Below are positions 17,303 to 26,200 of a DNA stretch of 64,000 nt, piece by piece; the stretch's first letter is position 1; each line of letters opens with the position of its first letter. Below the pieces are notes generated by a model. The model did not search any database. It had not been told where the DNA came from and saw only the letters and a program-made list of their open reading frames with translations. A program made the position numbers and the translations under genes. Origin of the DNA: JAANXG01 sp963731035 (lineage in GTDB: Bacteria > Pseudomonadota > Gammaproteobacteria > Arenicellales > JAANXG01); contig CAVSUY010000007.1 of assembly GCA_963731035.1 (NCBI GenBank), forward strand, positions 1 through 64,000. Direction: 5' to 3'.

Positions 17303-18619
17303 ATGACCGAGTTGACGGTGTATGCCGCCGGCGTCGTGGTGATCCTGTTGATCTATTCCTGGTCGCGGCGTCTCGTGGCCGCGCGCCAGAGAACCCGTTT
17401 CGAACGGGCGCGGGGCCAGGAAGACATGGAACCGGCGTCCTTGCACCCGGTCATCGACCCGGCCAGGTGCATGGGCTGTGGCGCCTGCGTCAAAGCCTGT
17501 CCCGAGGGTGATGTGTTGGGCATCGTCGACGGCAAGGCGAGGCTGGTGACCGCGCAGAACTGCATCGGCCACGGTGCTTGCGCGAAGGCCTGTCCCTACG
17601 ATGCCATCGAGCTGGTATTCGGAACGGAAAGGCGCGGCGTCGATATCCCGCAGGTCGAGCGGAACTTCGAGACGAATGTCGAAGGCTTGTTCATATCCGG
17701 CGAGCTGGGCGGCATGGGACTGGTCGCCAACGCCGTGGAACAAGGCTGCCAGGCGGTGGAATACATTGCCAAACGGGTGAACGGGTCAAAGAGTTCATCG
17801 AAAGACGACCTGGGCCTAGTAATCGTGGGCGCGGGCCCGTCCGGGATAGCCGCTTCCCTGATGGCAAAGAAGCTGGGGCTGAAATTCGTCACTCTGGAGC
17901 AGGACACCCTGGGCGGCACCGTTACCCACTTTCCGCGCCACAAAGTCGTGATGACGCGGCCCGTGAAGCTGCCGCTATACGGCAGCTTGAAAGTCCGGCG
18001 CGTCGAGAAGGAAAAGCTCGTCGAGATGTGGCGCGACGTCATCGCCAGGACCGGCATCGAGCCGCGTTTTGGCTGCCGAGTGGAACGGGTAACCAAACAA
18101 GACGGCGGCTTCGTCGTCACTACCGAGAATCAGGAGCATTACCGGTCACGGTGCGTGCTGCTCGCGATCGGCCGGCGCGGCACGCCGCGCAGGCTCGGCG
18201 TGCCGGGGGAGGAATCAAGGAAGGTCTTCTATCGTCTACTGGACCCGGAACAGTACACGGATGCCGACCTGCTGGTGGTGGGCGGCGGCGACAGCGCCCT
18301 GGAAAGCGCCATGATCCTGGCAGGAGAATCCGGCAACCGCGTGACCTTGAGCTACCGCGGAACTTCGGTGTATCGCGCCAAGCCGGAGAACCGCAGCAGG
18401 TTTCAGAGCTTCGTTGATGACGGCAGGATTGCCGTCTTGTGGGAGTCGACCGTGGCTGAAATCAAGAGCCGGTCGGTGGTGATCGAGACCCCGGCCGGAG
18501 AGCAGGAGATCGACAACGACTGGGTCCTGGTCAGCGCCGGAGGGGTCCTGCCCACGGCGTTCCTGCAGCAAGCCGGCGTCGAAGTCCGGACTTGGCATGG
18601 CGTTTCTCCCGGCCGCTAG
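17303..18619 (+). CDS. Membrane-anchored ferredoxin/FAD-dependent pyridine nucleotide-disulfide-type oxidoreductase
   Basis: About 438 residues. One N-terminal membrane helix (residues 2-22) anchors the protein. A two-cluster ferredoxin domain follows: C56-x2-C59-x2-C62-x3-C66, and a second site CIGHGACAKACP in which the second cysteine is a histidine. Residues about 170-438 form a thioredoxin-reductase-like flavoprotein with an FAD site (VGAGPSGIAAS) and an NAD(P)H site (VGGGDSALES), and no CxxC redox pair between them, similar to YpdA-type proteins. It may move electrons between NAD(P)H, ferredoxin clusters and the membrane cytochrome chain. The ATG at 17303 was chosen because the helix begins there. 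Its end overlaps the next gene by 23 bases. Confidence 0.75.
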   Translation: MTELTVYAAGVVVILLIYSWSRRLVAARQRTRFERARGQEDMEPASLHPVIDPARCMGCGACVKACPEGDVLGIVDGKARLVTAQNCIGHGACAKACPYDAIELVFGTERRGVDIPQVERNFETNVEGLFISGELGGMGLVANAVEQGCQAVEYIAKRVNGSKSSSKDDLGLVIVGAGPSGIAASLMAKKLGLKFVTLEQDTLGGTVTHFPRHKVVMTRPVKLPLYGSLKVRRVEKEKLVEMWRDVIARTGIEPRFGCRVERVTKQDGGFVVTTENQEHYRSRCVLLAIGRRGTPRRLGVPGEESRKVFYRLLDPEQYTDADLLVVGGGDSALESAMILAGESGNRVTLSYRGTSVYRAKPENRSRFQSFVDDGRIAVLWESTVAEIKSRSVVIETPAGEQEIDNDWVLVSAGGVLPTAFLQQAGVEVRTWHGVSPGR

Positions 18620-20597
18620 GCCGTATTTCCTGGCGGGTCTCGTCCTTGCCTGTTGCCTGTCGTCTCCACCGGCGATGTCGGCGGCGGACGAGGTCCCCGA
18701 GGAGATCAACCAGCTCCTGCGCACGCGGCAATATGCGGCTGCCCTGCAAAGGCTGGAGTCCCTGGCGCGGGCCGATCACATCGGTGCGCTCCGGCAGCTT
18801 GCAATCCTGTACCGCGTCGGCAGGGGAGTGCCGCGCGATCGGACCAAAGCCTTGGATTACCTGTCCCGCGCCGCGAAGCTCGGTGATGCAGAATCCCAGT
18901 TCTATCTCGGCAAGCTGCTGGTCGATGACGCCACCTCCGACGGCGAGCTGAATGACGGCCTGGCATGGCTGAAGAAGGCCGCCGCCCAGGGCTACCAGGA
19001 AGCCGGCAAGGCTTATCAAGAGGCGTCGCACAAGACCGTCGCCGCGAAGCCCGCGCAGGACCCCTCCGGGCCGGTCCCTTCGCCGGCGGATCTCGAACAG
19101 CCGGGCGAGTATCTCACCAGCGCCGCCGAACACGGAAACCTGGAGCTTCTGGCCAGGGCCATATCGGGCGGCGCGCGTATCGATGCCCGGGATCGACACG
19201 GACGCACGGCTCTGTCGGCGGCGGTCGAGGCTGGTCGGACCGAGGCGGTACGGTTCCTCTTGAACAAGGGCGCCGCTGCCAATGCGCGGCTCGCCCGCGG
19301 CAACACCGCCCTGCTGCTCGCGACCAAAGCCGGGCGCCCCGCCCTGGTGAAGCTGTTGCTGGCCGCCGGCGCAAACCCGGAAGCCAGGGACGACAGCGGC
19401 AACAATGCGCTGATCTATGCAGTCAGCAACAAGAGCGCGGAGATGGTCCGCCTGCTTCTCGCCCACGGCGCCGACGTCAACGCGACGGATTCCGACGGCT
19501 GGAGTGTCCTGGATGTGGCCCGCGCCGGCGGGAACGAAGCGGTCCGGAGCCTTCTGAAGAAGGCCGGCGCGAAGCCGCGCATCGCCAAAACAGAAGATCG
19601 CAGCCGGACCGCGCGCATGCTTGCGGCGCAATCGGATCAGAAGTCTCGTACCGGCCTGCTGTCCGGCGCCATAGCGCAATCCAACCACGACCTGCTCGCC
19701 CATCTGCTCGGCGAAGGCCCGGTGGACCTGGCCGCGCTGGATGCCGAGGGCTATTCGCCGTTGGCACGGGCGGTGCAGGCCGGCGATCCCTTTGCGGTGA
19801 AGCTGTTGCTGCGCCGAGGCGCACCCGTGCAAGCCCTCGACGCGCACGGCTACACGCCGGTCCACTATGCCATCGATGGCGGTTCCGTGGACCTGCTGGA
19901 GGCCCTGCTTGGTGCCGGTGGTATCGATCCGGCCGGCGAATGGGGCGGCGAGTACCCTTTGCTCTACGCTATCAGGTCGGGGCGGGAAGCGCTAGCGATC
20001 GTACTCCTGCAGCACGGATTCGTTCCCGCGGTTGCCGACGGCAAGGGGGAGGACGCTTTCGTGGCGGCCGCGCGCAACAACGCCGTAGCCGTGCTGACGG
20101 CCCTGGCGTCCCGCGGCCGCGATCTGAGCCGATACCGGGACAAGGGAGGGAAAAGCCTGTTCTGGCACGCCGTCACGGCCGATCAATATGGGACGGCTGT
20201 CTTTCTGATGAAGCAGGGCGCGGCGCGCCGCCTATCGAAAGCGAGCCTGTCCGATTTGTTGATCGTCGCGGCGCGGCGCGGAGATCTCGCGATGCTGAAG
20301 CTGCTGGGCGGGGCGGGCGCCAACGTCGATGCCCAATCCGGAGAGGGCACGTCGGCGTTGATGACCGCGGCCGCAATCGGCTGCCTGGACTGCATTGCAT
20401 ACCTTGTCGACCATGGGGCCGCTATCAACGACCGCGACCGCATGGGAAACACCGCGCTGCACATCGCGGTCTTGAACGGAAAGGCCGAGGCGGCGGAAAG
20501 GTTGATCGAATCCGGCGCCGATCGCTACATCGTCAATGACGCCGGGGAGAGCTACGCGTCCATCACGGCGCAGGCCAAAGCCGCCGCGGGCGATTGA
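18597..20597 (+). CDS. Exported Sel1-repeat and ankyrin-repeat protein
   Basis: This 666-residue protein has a signal peptide (hydrophobic residues 9-24, ending AMSA). Two Sel1-like repeats follow at about residues 55-140 (AILYRVGRGVPRD and YLGKLLVDD...LAWLKKAAAQGY). The rest is about thirteen ankyrin repeats with clear G-x-TAL and LLxxGA signatures, such as RHGRTALSAAVEAGR and GNTALHIAVLNGK. It should be a periplasmic scaffold binding other proteins. It overlaps the oxidoreductase gene by 23 bases, so it belongs to the cytochrome operon. A role in holding the cytochrome/porin complex together or assembling it is a reasonable inference but not shown by sequence. Confidence 0.8.
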   Translation: MAFLPAARPYFLAGLVLACCLSSPPAMSAADEVPEEINQLLRTRQYAAALQRLESLARADHIGALRQLAILYRVGRGVPRDRTKALDYLSRAAKLGDAESQFYLGKLLVDDATSDGELNDGLAWLKKAAAQGYQEAGKAYQEASHKTVAAKPAQDPSGPVPSPADLEQPGEYLTSAAEHGNLELLARAISGGARIDARDRHGRTALSAAVEAGRTEAVRFLLNKGAAANARLARGNTALLLATKAGRPALVKLLLAAGANPEARDDSGNNALIYAVSNKSAEMVRLLLAHGADVNATDSDGWSVLDVARAGGNEAVRSLLKKAGAKPRIAKTEDRSRTARMLAAQSDQKSRTGLLSGAIAQSNHDLLAHLLGEGPVDLAALDAEGYSPLARAVQAGDPFAVKLLLRRGAPVQALDAHGYTPVHYAIDGGSVDLLEALLGAGGIDPAGEWGGEYPLLYAIRSGREALAIVLLQHGFVPAVADGKGEDAFVAAARNNAVAVLTALASRGRDLSRYRDKGGKSLFWHAVTADQYGTAVFLMKQGAARRLSKASLSDLLIVAARRGDLAMLKLLGGAGANVDAQSGEGTSALMTAAAIGCLDCIAYLVDHGAAINDRDRMGNTALHIAVLNGKAEAAERLIESGADRYIVNDAGESYASITAQAKAAAGD

Positions 20598-20626
20598 GTT
20601 GTCCGTGGCCGTGATAGTCTGTGGCA

Positions 20627-21331
20627 ATGTTCGACACGACCCCGTACAGCCGGGACCGGTGGAAGCTGCGTATGCTGGACATCGTCCTGGCCGTGCCCGC
20701 GCTGTTGTTGTTGGCGCCGGTCATGGTGCTCATCGCTCTGGCGGTTCGCCTGGACAGCCGCGGGCCCGTCATCTATCGGGAAGCCCGCCTCGGGCGCGGC
20801 GGCAGGCCGTTCACCATACACAAGTTCCGCACGCTGCATCCGGGCCACTCGGAAGAGTCCCTGGTCGCGCTGCCCGGCGACCCGCGCATCACTCGGCTCG
20901 GCAGGCGGCTGCGGCCCGCGCACGTCGACGAGCTGCCTCAGCTGTTCGACGTGCTGCGCGGACGCATGAGCCTGGTGGGGCCGCGGCCGGCAAGGGCTGA
21001 AATCTGGGCCGGGGTGCCGGCGGACCTGCGCGCGCGGGCGCTGTCGTTCCGTCCCGGCATGACGAGCCCGGCGAGCGTCGCCTTCCTGTGCGAGAACCGG
21101 TTTCTCTCCCGCTGCCCCGAGCCCGAGGCGCTCTACCGGGATATCGTCTTTCCCGAGAAGGTGGCCGAGGACGTGCGATACTTCGAGTCCCGTACATTCG
21201 GGAGTGACTTTCGGCTGTTGCTGAGGACCCTGCTCCGGGTCGAGCTTCGACGGCGGGACGAGCAATGCCGCAAGCGCCTGGAACATCTGCTCGGCATTCC
21301 TGACGCGGATATAGGGGGGAATCAACAATGA
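20627..21331 (+). CDS. Bacterial sugar transferase (polyprenyl-phosphate glycosyl-1-phosphate transferase)
   Basis: About 234 residues. One membrane segment at about residues 12-40 is followed by the conserved sugar-transferase pattern: GPVIYREARLGRGGRPFTIHKFRTL, then LGRRLRPAHVDELPQLFDVLRGRMSLVGPRPARAE. Enzymes with this domain move a sugar-1-phosphate onto undecaprenyl phosphate to begin exopolysaccharide or O-antigen units, or glycosylate other lipids. No other polysaccharide genes are nearby. The overlap of four bases with the UbiA gene suggests that it instead works with a prenylated or isoprenoid product here. Start is uncertain between GTG 20621 and ATG 20627. Confidence 0.8.
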   Translation: MFDTTPYSRDRWKLRMLDIVLAVPALLLLAPVMVLIALAVRLDSRGPVIYREARLGRGGRPFTIHKFRTLHPGHSEESLVALPGDPRITRLGRRLRPAHVDELPQLFDVLRGRMSLVGPRPARAEIWAGVPADLRARALSFRPGMTSPASVAFLCENRFLSRCPEPEALYRDIVFPEKVAEDVRYFESRTFGSDFRLLLRTLLRVELRRRDEQCRKRLEHLLGIPDADIGGNQQ

Positions 21332-22239
21332 GAACGTCCTTCTGGCAGGGACTGAGACGGCTCACTGATCTTCGCATCACGCTGCCGACGTCTCTCTCCT
21401 CGATCTATCTCGGGGTGGCAGTGGCCCGGTTGCAGCACGGCCTGGACCACACGTGGCTGGCGGTGACGGTGCTCGCGTTCTTCATGATCGAGGTGGCGAA
21501 GGAGGCGTGGGGCGATATCTTCGATTACCAGTCAGGAGACGATCTCGCCGTCGCCCCTAGAGACCGCACGCCGTTTTCCGGGGGCGACCGCGTGCTGGTG
21601 AAGCATCTGCTGACCCGCGGCGAGACGTGGGCCATCGCCGGTGCCTTCGCCGCGGCGGGACTGGCGCTCGGGGCAGCGATCGTGTTTCTGCGCGAGCCCG
21701 CCGCCCTGTGGATCGGCACACTCGGCTTCCTGCTCGCGTGGTCCTACAACGGACCGCCGCTGCGTTTCGCCTACCGCGGTCTGGGAGAGCTCGATGTGGC
21801 GCTTTGCTACGGCCCGTTGATCGCGTTGAGCGCCTACCTGATCCAGACGCACCGGCTGAGCTGGGAGGTCCTCTGGCTGTCGCTGCCGCTGGGGATCATG
21901 ATAGCGGCGTTCCTGTGGACGGATGAGTTCCCGGACTTCCATGCGGACCGCGCCACGGGCAAGCGCAACATGGTGGTGCGCCTGGGACGGGAAAGGGCGG
22001 CCCTGGTGCTGCCGGTGATCTATTCCGTGGCGCTGATCATCCTCGCCGCGCTGCCGCTCCTCGATCTTCCCCTGAGCGTCTGGTTCGGCGCCATCGGTTT
22101 CGTGCCGGCCGCCTACGCCTGCGTGCAGGTGCTGCGCGCACCCCGCACCTTCTATCGGACCAAGCCCGCGCAGCCCGCCGCACTGGCGGCGTTTCTTCTC
22201 TACTCGATCGGCGCCGGCACCGGCGTGCTGCTGGGTTGA
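21328..22239 (+). CDS. UbiA-family prenyltransferase (MenA-like)
   Basis: This 303-residue protein has eight or nine membrane helices and the two aspartate-rich motifs of UbiA enzymes. The first is within AWGDIFDYQSGDD at about residues 64-76 and the second is DEFPDFHADRATGKRNMVVRLG at about residues 197-218. The second, with D-x3-D and the GKR-x-M-x-V-R-L-G tail, resembles 1,4-dihydroxy-2-naphthoate prenyltransferases. It should join a polyprenyl diphosphate to an aromatic ring in the inner membrane. Its start overlaps the upstream sugar transferase stop (ATGA). Placed at the end of the cytochrome block, it may make a quinone used by that chain; this is inference. Confidence 0.85.
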   Translation: MRTSFWQGLRRLTDLRITLPTSLSSIYLGVAVARLQHGLDHTWLAVTVLAFFMIEVAKEAWGDIFDYQSGDDLAVAPRDRTPFSGGDRVLVKHLLTRGETWAIAGAFAAAGLALGAAIVFLREPAALWIGTLGFLLAWSYNGPPLRFAYRGLGELDVALCYGPLIALSAYLIQTHRLSWEVLWLSLPLGIMIAAFLWTDEFPDFHADRATGKRNMVVRLGRERAALVLPVIYSVALIILAALPLLDLPLSVWFGAIGFVPAAYACVQVLRAPRTFYRTKPAQPAALAAFLLYSIGAGTGVLLG

Positions 22240-22249
22240 GGTGAGAGGA

Positions 22250-22333
22250 TTCGGGGGACACAATACTTAAATAGTCTCCCTAATACTGCCCAGAGGAGGG
22301 AAGTGATGGAATTGAGTATTGTGTCCCCGGAAT
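22250..22333. repeat. Inverted-repeat element (family 3), second copy
   Basis: Arms CGGGGGACACAATACTTAA and TTGAGTATTGTGTCCCCGG match the copy at 8669, around a different spacer. It lies between the UbiA gene and the glutathione transferase gene. Confidence 0.8.
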
Positions 22334-22349
22334 CGCCGGAATCAGCGAG

Positions 22350-23090
22350 ATGAGATATGAACTGCATTACTGGCCCACTATTCAGGGCCGCGGTGAATTC
22401 GTCCGGCTGGCGCTGGAGGCCGCCGGCGCCGACTACGTGGACGTGGCGCGCCTGCCCGCGGGCAGGCAAGGGAAGGGATCGGACAGCGCGATGGGCGCGT
22501 TGTTCCACGACGCCGGCTCCAAGGGGATCGCACACCCGCCGTTCGCGCCGCCGTACCTGAAGGCGGGCAGGCTGCTGATCGGGCAGACCGCGAACATTCT
22601 TCAGTTTCTCGGACCGCGGCACAACCTCTCGCCGAAGAGCGAGGCAGGGCGGCTGTGGACGCACCAGTTGCAGCTCACCCTGGCCGATTTCGTCGACGAG
22701 ATTCACGACACGCACCACCCGATCTCGGCGATGCGCTACTACGAGGAGCAGCGCGACGAGGCGCGGCGGCGGACGGCGGATTTTCTCGATGCGCGGCTGC
22801 CGAAGTATCTCGGCTATATCGAGACGGTCTTGGAGCGCAACGACGGCGGGCCGCATCTGGTCGGACGGCGGTTGAGCTACGCGGACCTGTCGTTGTTCCA
22901 GGTCGTCGCGGGGTTGAGATATGCGTTCCCGAAAGCGATGCGGCGCGCGGAGAAGAAATATCCACGCGTGGTGGCCGTCCACGACGGCGTCGCGGGGCAT
23001 CGCCGCGTAGCGGCGTATCTCGATTCCGAGCGCCGGATTGACTTCAACGCTGACGGATTGTTCCGGCACTACCCGGAGCTCGACGCGTAG
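22350..23090 (+). CDS. Glutathione S-transferase family protein
   Basis: This 246-residue protein has an N-terminal thioredoxin-like domain beginning YELHYWPTIQGRGEFVRLALE, typical of glutathione transferases of the sigma/alpha-like kind, and an all-helical C-terminal domain with the LADFVDEIHDTHHPI and LSYADLSLFQVV helices. Tyr7 could be the catalytic tyrosine. An insert of about 25 residues after position 35 (ARLPAGRQGKG...) lengthens the first domain. It conjugates or exchanges glutathione with an unknown substrate in the cytoplasm. The gene stands alone, behind a family 3 repeat. Confidence 0.85.
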   Translation: MRYELHYWPTIQGRGEFVRLALEAAGADYVDVARLPAGRQGKGSDSAMGALFHDAGSKGIAHPPFAPPYLKAGRLLIGQTANILQFLGPRHNLSPKSEAGRLWTHQLQLTLADFVDEIHDTHHPISAMRYYEEQRDEARRRTADFLDARLPKYLGYIETVLERNDGGPHLVGRRLSYADLSLFQVVAGLRYAFPKAMRRAEKKYPRVVAVHDGVAGHRRVAAYLDSERRIDFNADGLFRHYPELDA

Positions 23091-23220
23091 CACAGTCGCG
23101 GTCTCTCCGTACGTAGAATGCTGCGGGGCTTTAGACCTCGCCCGCAAAGGACCAAGGTGCCCCCCTGCGCGGAAACTGGGTAGAATGCGATCCTGACAAC
23201 AACGAGGTTGGGGAGCGGTC

Positions 23221-26200
23221 ATGAGTACTTCTGGCTGGGTCCGTTGTGCAGTCGCTTTCTGTTTGTTGATCTCCGGGTACCGGGTCGCCTACGCCGTGGC
23301 GGGCAGTCAGAACGTAGCCTTGTCGGGCGAGTCGCTGCAAACGGTCCTCATTACGCTGCCTAACGGCACGCAGCAGGAAGCGGACACCGACGACCGTAAA
23401 GGCCTGTTCTGGCTGGCACGGGATCGGGACCACCCCGGCCACAGCATCGCCCATTACGGTTTCAACGCGGGTGACGGCGTGTACACCGTGAGCCGCAAGG
23501 ACGGGACCCTCATCTTCGGCGCCGTGGTTTTCGGCGGCGCCGCCCACATCTTTTTTCCATCCTCACAGGTCTCGACGACTGCCGGCAGTGACTCGGCGCT
23601 CGAGCCCGACACGTTCACCGGGCGGGTGACGGTGACACAGGGCGGCAAGCCGGCGTCCGGCGCGGAGGTGTGGGTAACCGGACTGAACGGCGAAGCGTAC
23701 GGCTCCGGCGCCTCCGACGACAAGGGCGAGGCCAGATTCATGGGGATCAGGACCGGATTCTACCGGGTCGACATCCTGATGCCCGGCGCGGGCACCGCGC
23801 CTCCCGTCTTCCGCACCCGGTACCAGTTGCTTCGGGGAGACATGGCAGGGGTCGGCGTGGATCTCGACCAGCCGGCGGACCCGCTCGGTCAGCTCCGGTC
23901 GTGGCGGCATTATTTCAAGGCGCAGGACGATGACAAAGGAGTTGCGACTGCCGTCAAGGAATCTCGGCTCTATTCCGCCGAGGGCGAGGAAATCACCGTC
24001 GACTACTTCATGGCGCATGTCTCCCCCGGTATCCGCAGGCTGTTCGGAGACATCCGGCAGCAATGGTCGGAGCATACCGATCAGGGCTACAGGGCGAAGC
24101 TCGTCCTGAGCTGGAAGGGCCTTCTCCTTCAACGGCACAAGGAGGCGGTCGATGCGGGATTTCCGGTCGATGAGGAAGCATACAAACAAGCGCGCGACCT
24201 GCTGAGCACCTGGCTCACGCAGCTACAACCCAACACCGGCTCGCCCGGCTCCAGGTCCGCCTCCACTCATGCCGCGTCTCCGGCGCCAGCCTCGACCAAT
24301 GCGCCCCCGCCGACCCCACTTGCGACGGGTCGCGTTGATGGAAGGGTAGTGCTGGACGATGGATCGGCCGTACCCGGAGTCGTGATCACTTTGCGGGGGG
24401 ATGCTCTGGACGGGCAAAGAACCGCGGTGAGCACCGCCCGCGGCGAATACCGGATTTTGAGCCTGCAACCGGGGCACTACACGCTCACCTGGGAGCTTGA
24501 GGGGTTCACAACCATCAAGCGCGATGTCGAGGTGAGCTCGGGTCGAACCGTTACCCTCGAAACGACCTTGCAGGTTGCGACGGAAGAGGAGGACATCGTT
24601 GTGACGGGAAAGACCGGAGTGCTCGGCGACTTGTCGAACCCGGAAGTGCTGCGCGTCCTGAACATGCAACTGAACCTGCCGAGTGAGCAAGGTATGCTCG
24701 ATATGCGTGTCTGGCCGGAACACAACGGCATCCGCTTCGATCGGAGTGCGGGTTCCGCGGGAACGTACGGGGACAGTGTAGGCGGCGTCATCAATGTAAT
24801 CACCAAGACCGGCGGCAACGAGTTCCAGGGGACTTTGGACTTTTACTTCAAGGGGTTTGATGACCGGCTGCGCGCCTGGGACAGGATCTCCAGCCTGCCT
24901 CCCGGCGCGGAAGAGGAAACGTACGAGGCAATCCGGCAGGGACCCGTCATCAAGGACCATCTATGGTTCTTTGGCGCCGCCGCGCCAACCGGGGATGCCA
25001 CGGGCGGCATGAAGCCGTTTTGCATCGGCAACGGCGGCGACGCCCCGATCACCGGTCGGATCCCATCCAGCGCTCCGCGCGATTTCAGCATCCCGCCGGG
25101 GAAGAGCGGGTGCGTCGACCCCGGCACTGGAACGTGGTCGGTGAACGAGTTACCGGGAGCCGGCGAGCCCTGGCCGCTCGACCCGGAAGTCCTCAAGACG
25201 TTGAAGTGGTCGTTCGTGTCGGGCGGCACGGCACTGATCCCCGGTGACGCCGGCTGCGGCAAGGACGACAAGCCCGTACCGTCATACTCGTACTTCCTGA
25301 ACGGCGCTCCTACTGCGTGCGACCGCCAGCTGGGCTACCAGGATTTCACTGCCATTGGACCGGATTCCGGCGTCACCGGCTTTGGCCTGGTGGATGGTCC
25401 GCCGAGCGGACCCTGGCCATGGGACATCTTCCACGTGCAGCCGTTTGATTGGGGCCCGCCCGCGGGCGGCAACAACGCACTGGGCGGGGCGTGGGGTACG
25501 GGCACGGCCCGCTCGAATTACGTCAATGACCGATGGCAGTTGAATGACAGATGGTCTTTCAATCTCGGGTTGAGATACGACGAGAGTACGCAGCAATCCG
25601 ATCAAACCGCAGCGAACCTCGATGCGGTAGCGGAGTGGCTGAGCAGATCCCATAAGGCAACGGGGAACGATTTCGCGCTCCCCGGGTTTTACGGGAACGA
25701 CAGCGGGGGCGTCGTCATCCCGCGGGGTCACGAGGACTTCCAGCCTTTCCGTGTAACCAGCGCGAACGACGTACAACCGGGCAGCATCGTCGTGATTCAG
25801 CAAGGCAGCGTGGCTAACCAGGGCATCGCGTGGTTCGGCCCCGAGGGGGTGCCGGCGCTGATCGGGAATGCGTTGACGGTGCGGTTCAATGTCGCCCTGG
25901 AGGGGGCGCCGCCTGCAAAGTCTCTCAACGACCGGCTCTATGATTTCTCACGCTCTTCCTGGTTCAATGGACCTGCCTCGCCCTCCGAGAGCACCTTCAG
26001 GCCGTTCGTCCATACGTATCCGATTGACGGGAACATGATGGGAAGTTCGATGGGGGCCGTAATCCGTTACGATCTTTTCACTCAGGCCTACGCGAGCTCC
26101 GACCCATTGCAGGACTTCATCGATTCGCTGGCCTCGAATCAGGCTCCTGCGGCGCTCGCTGAGCTGTTCCCCAAATTGGTCGAATTCCAGATGCCGGCCC

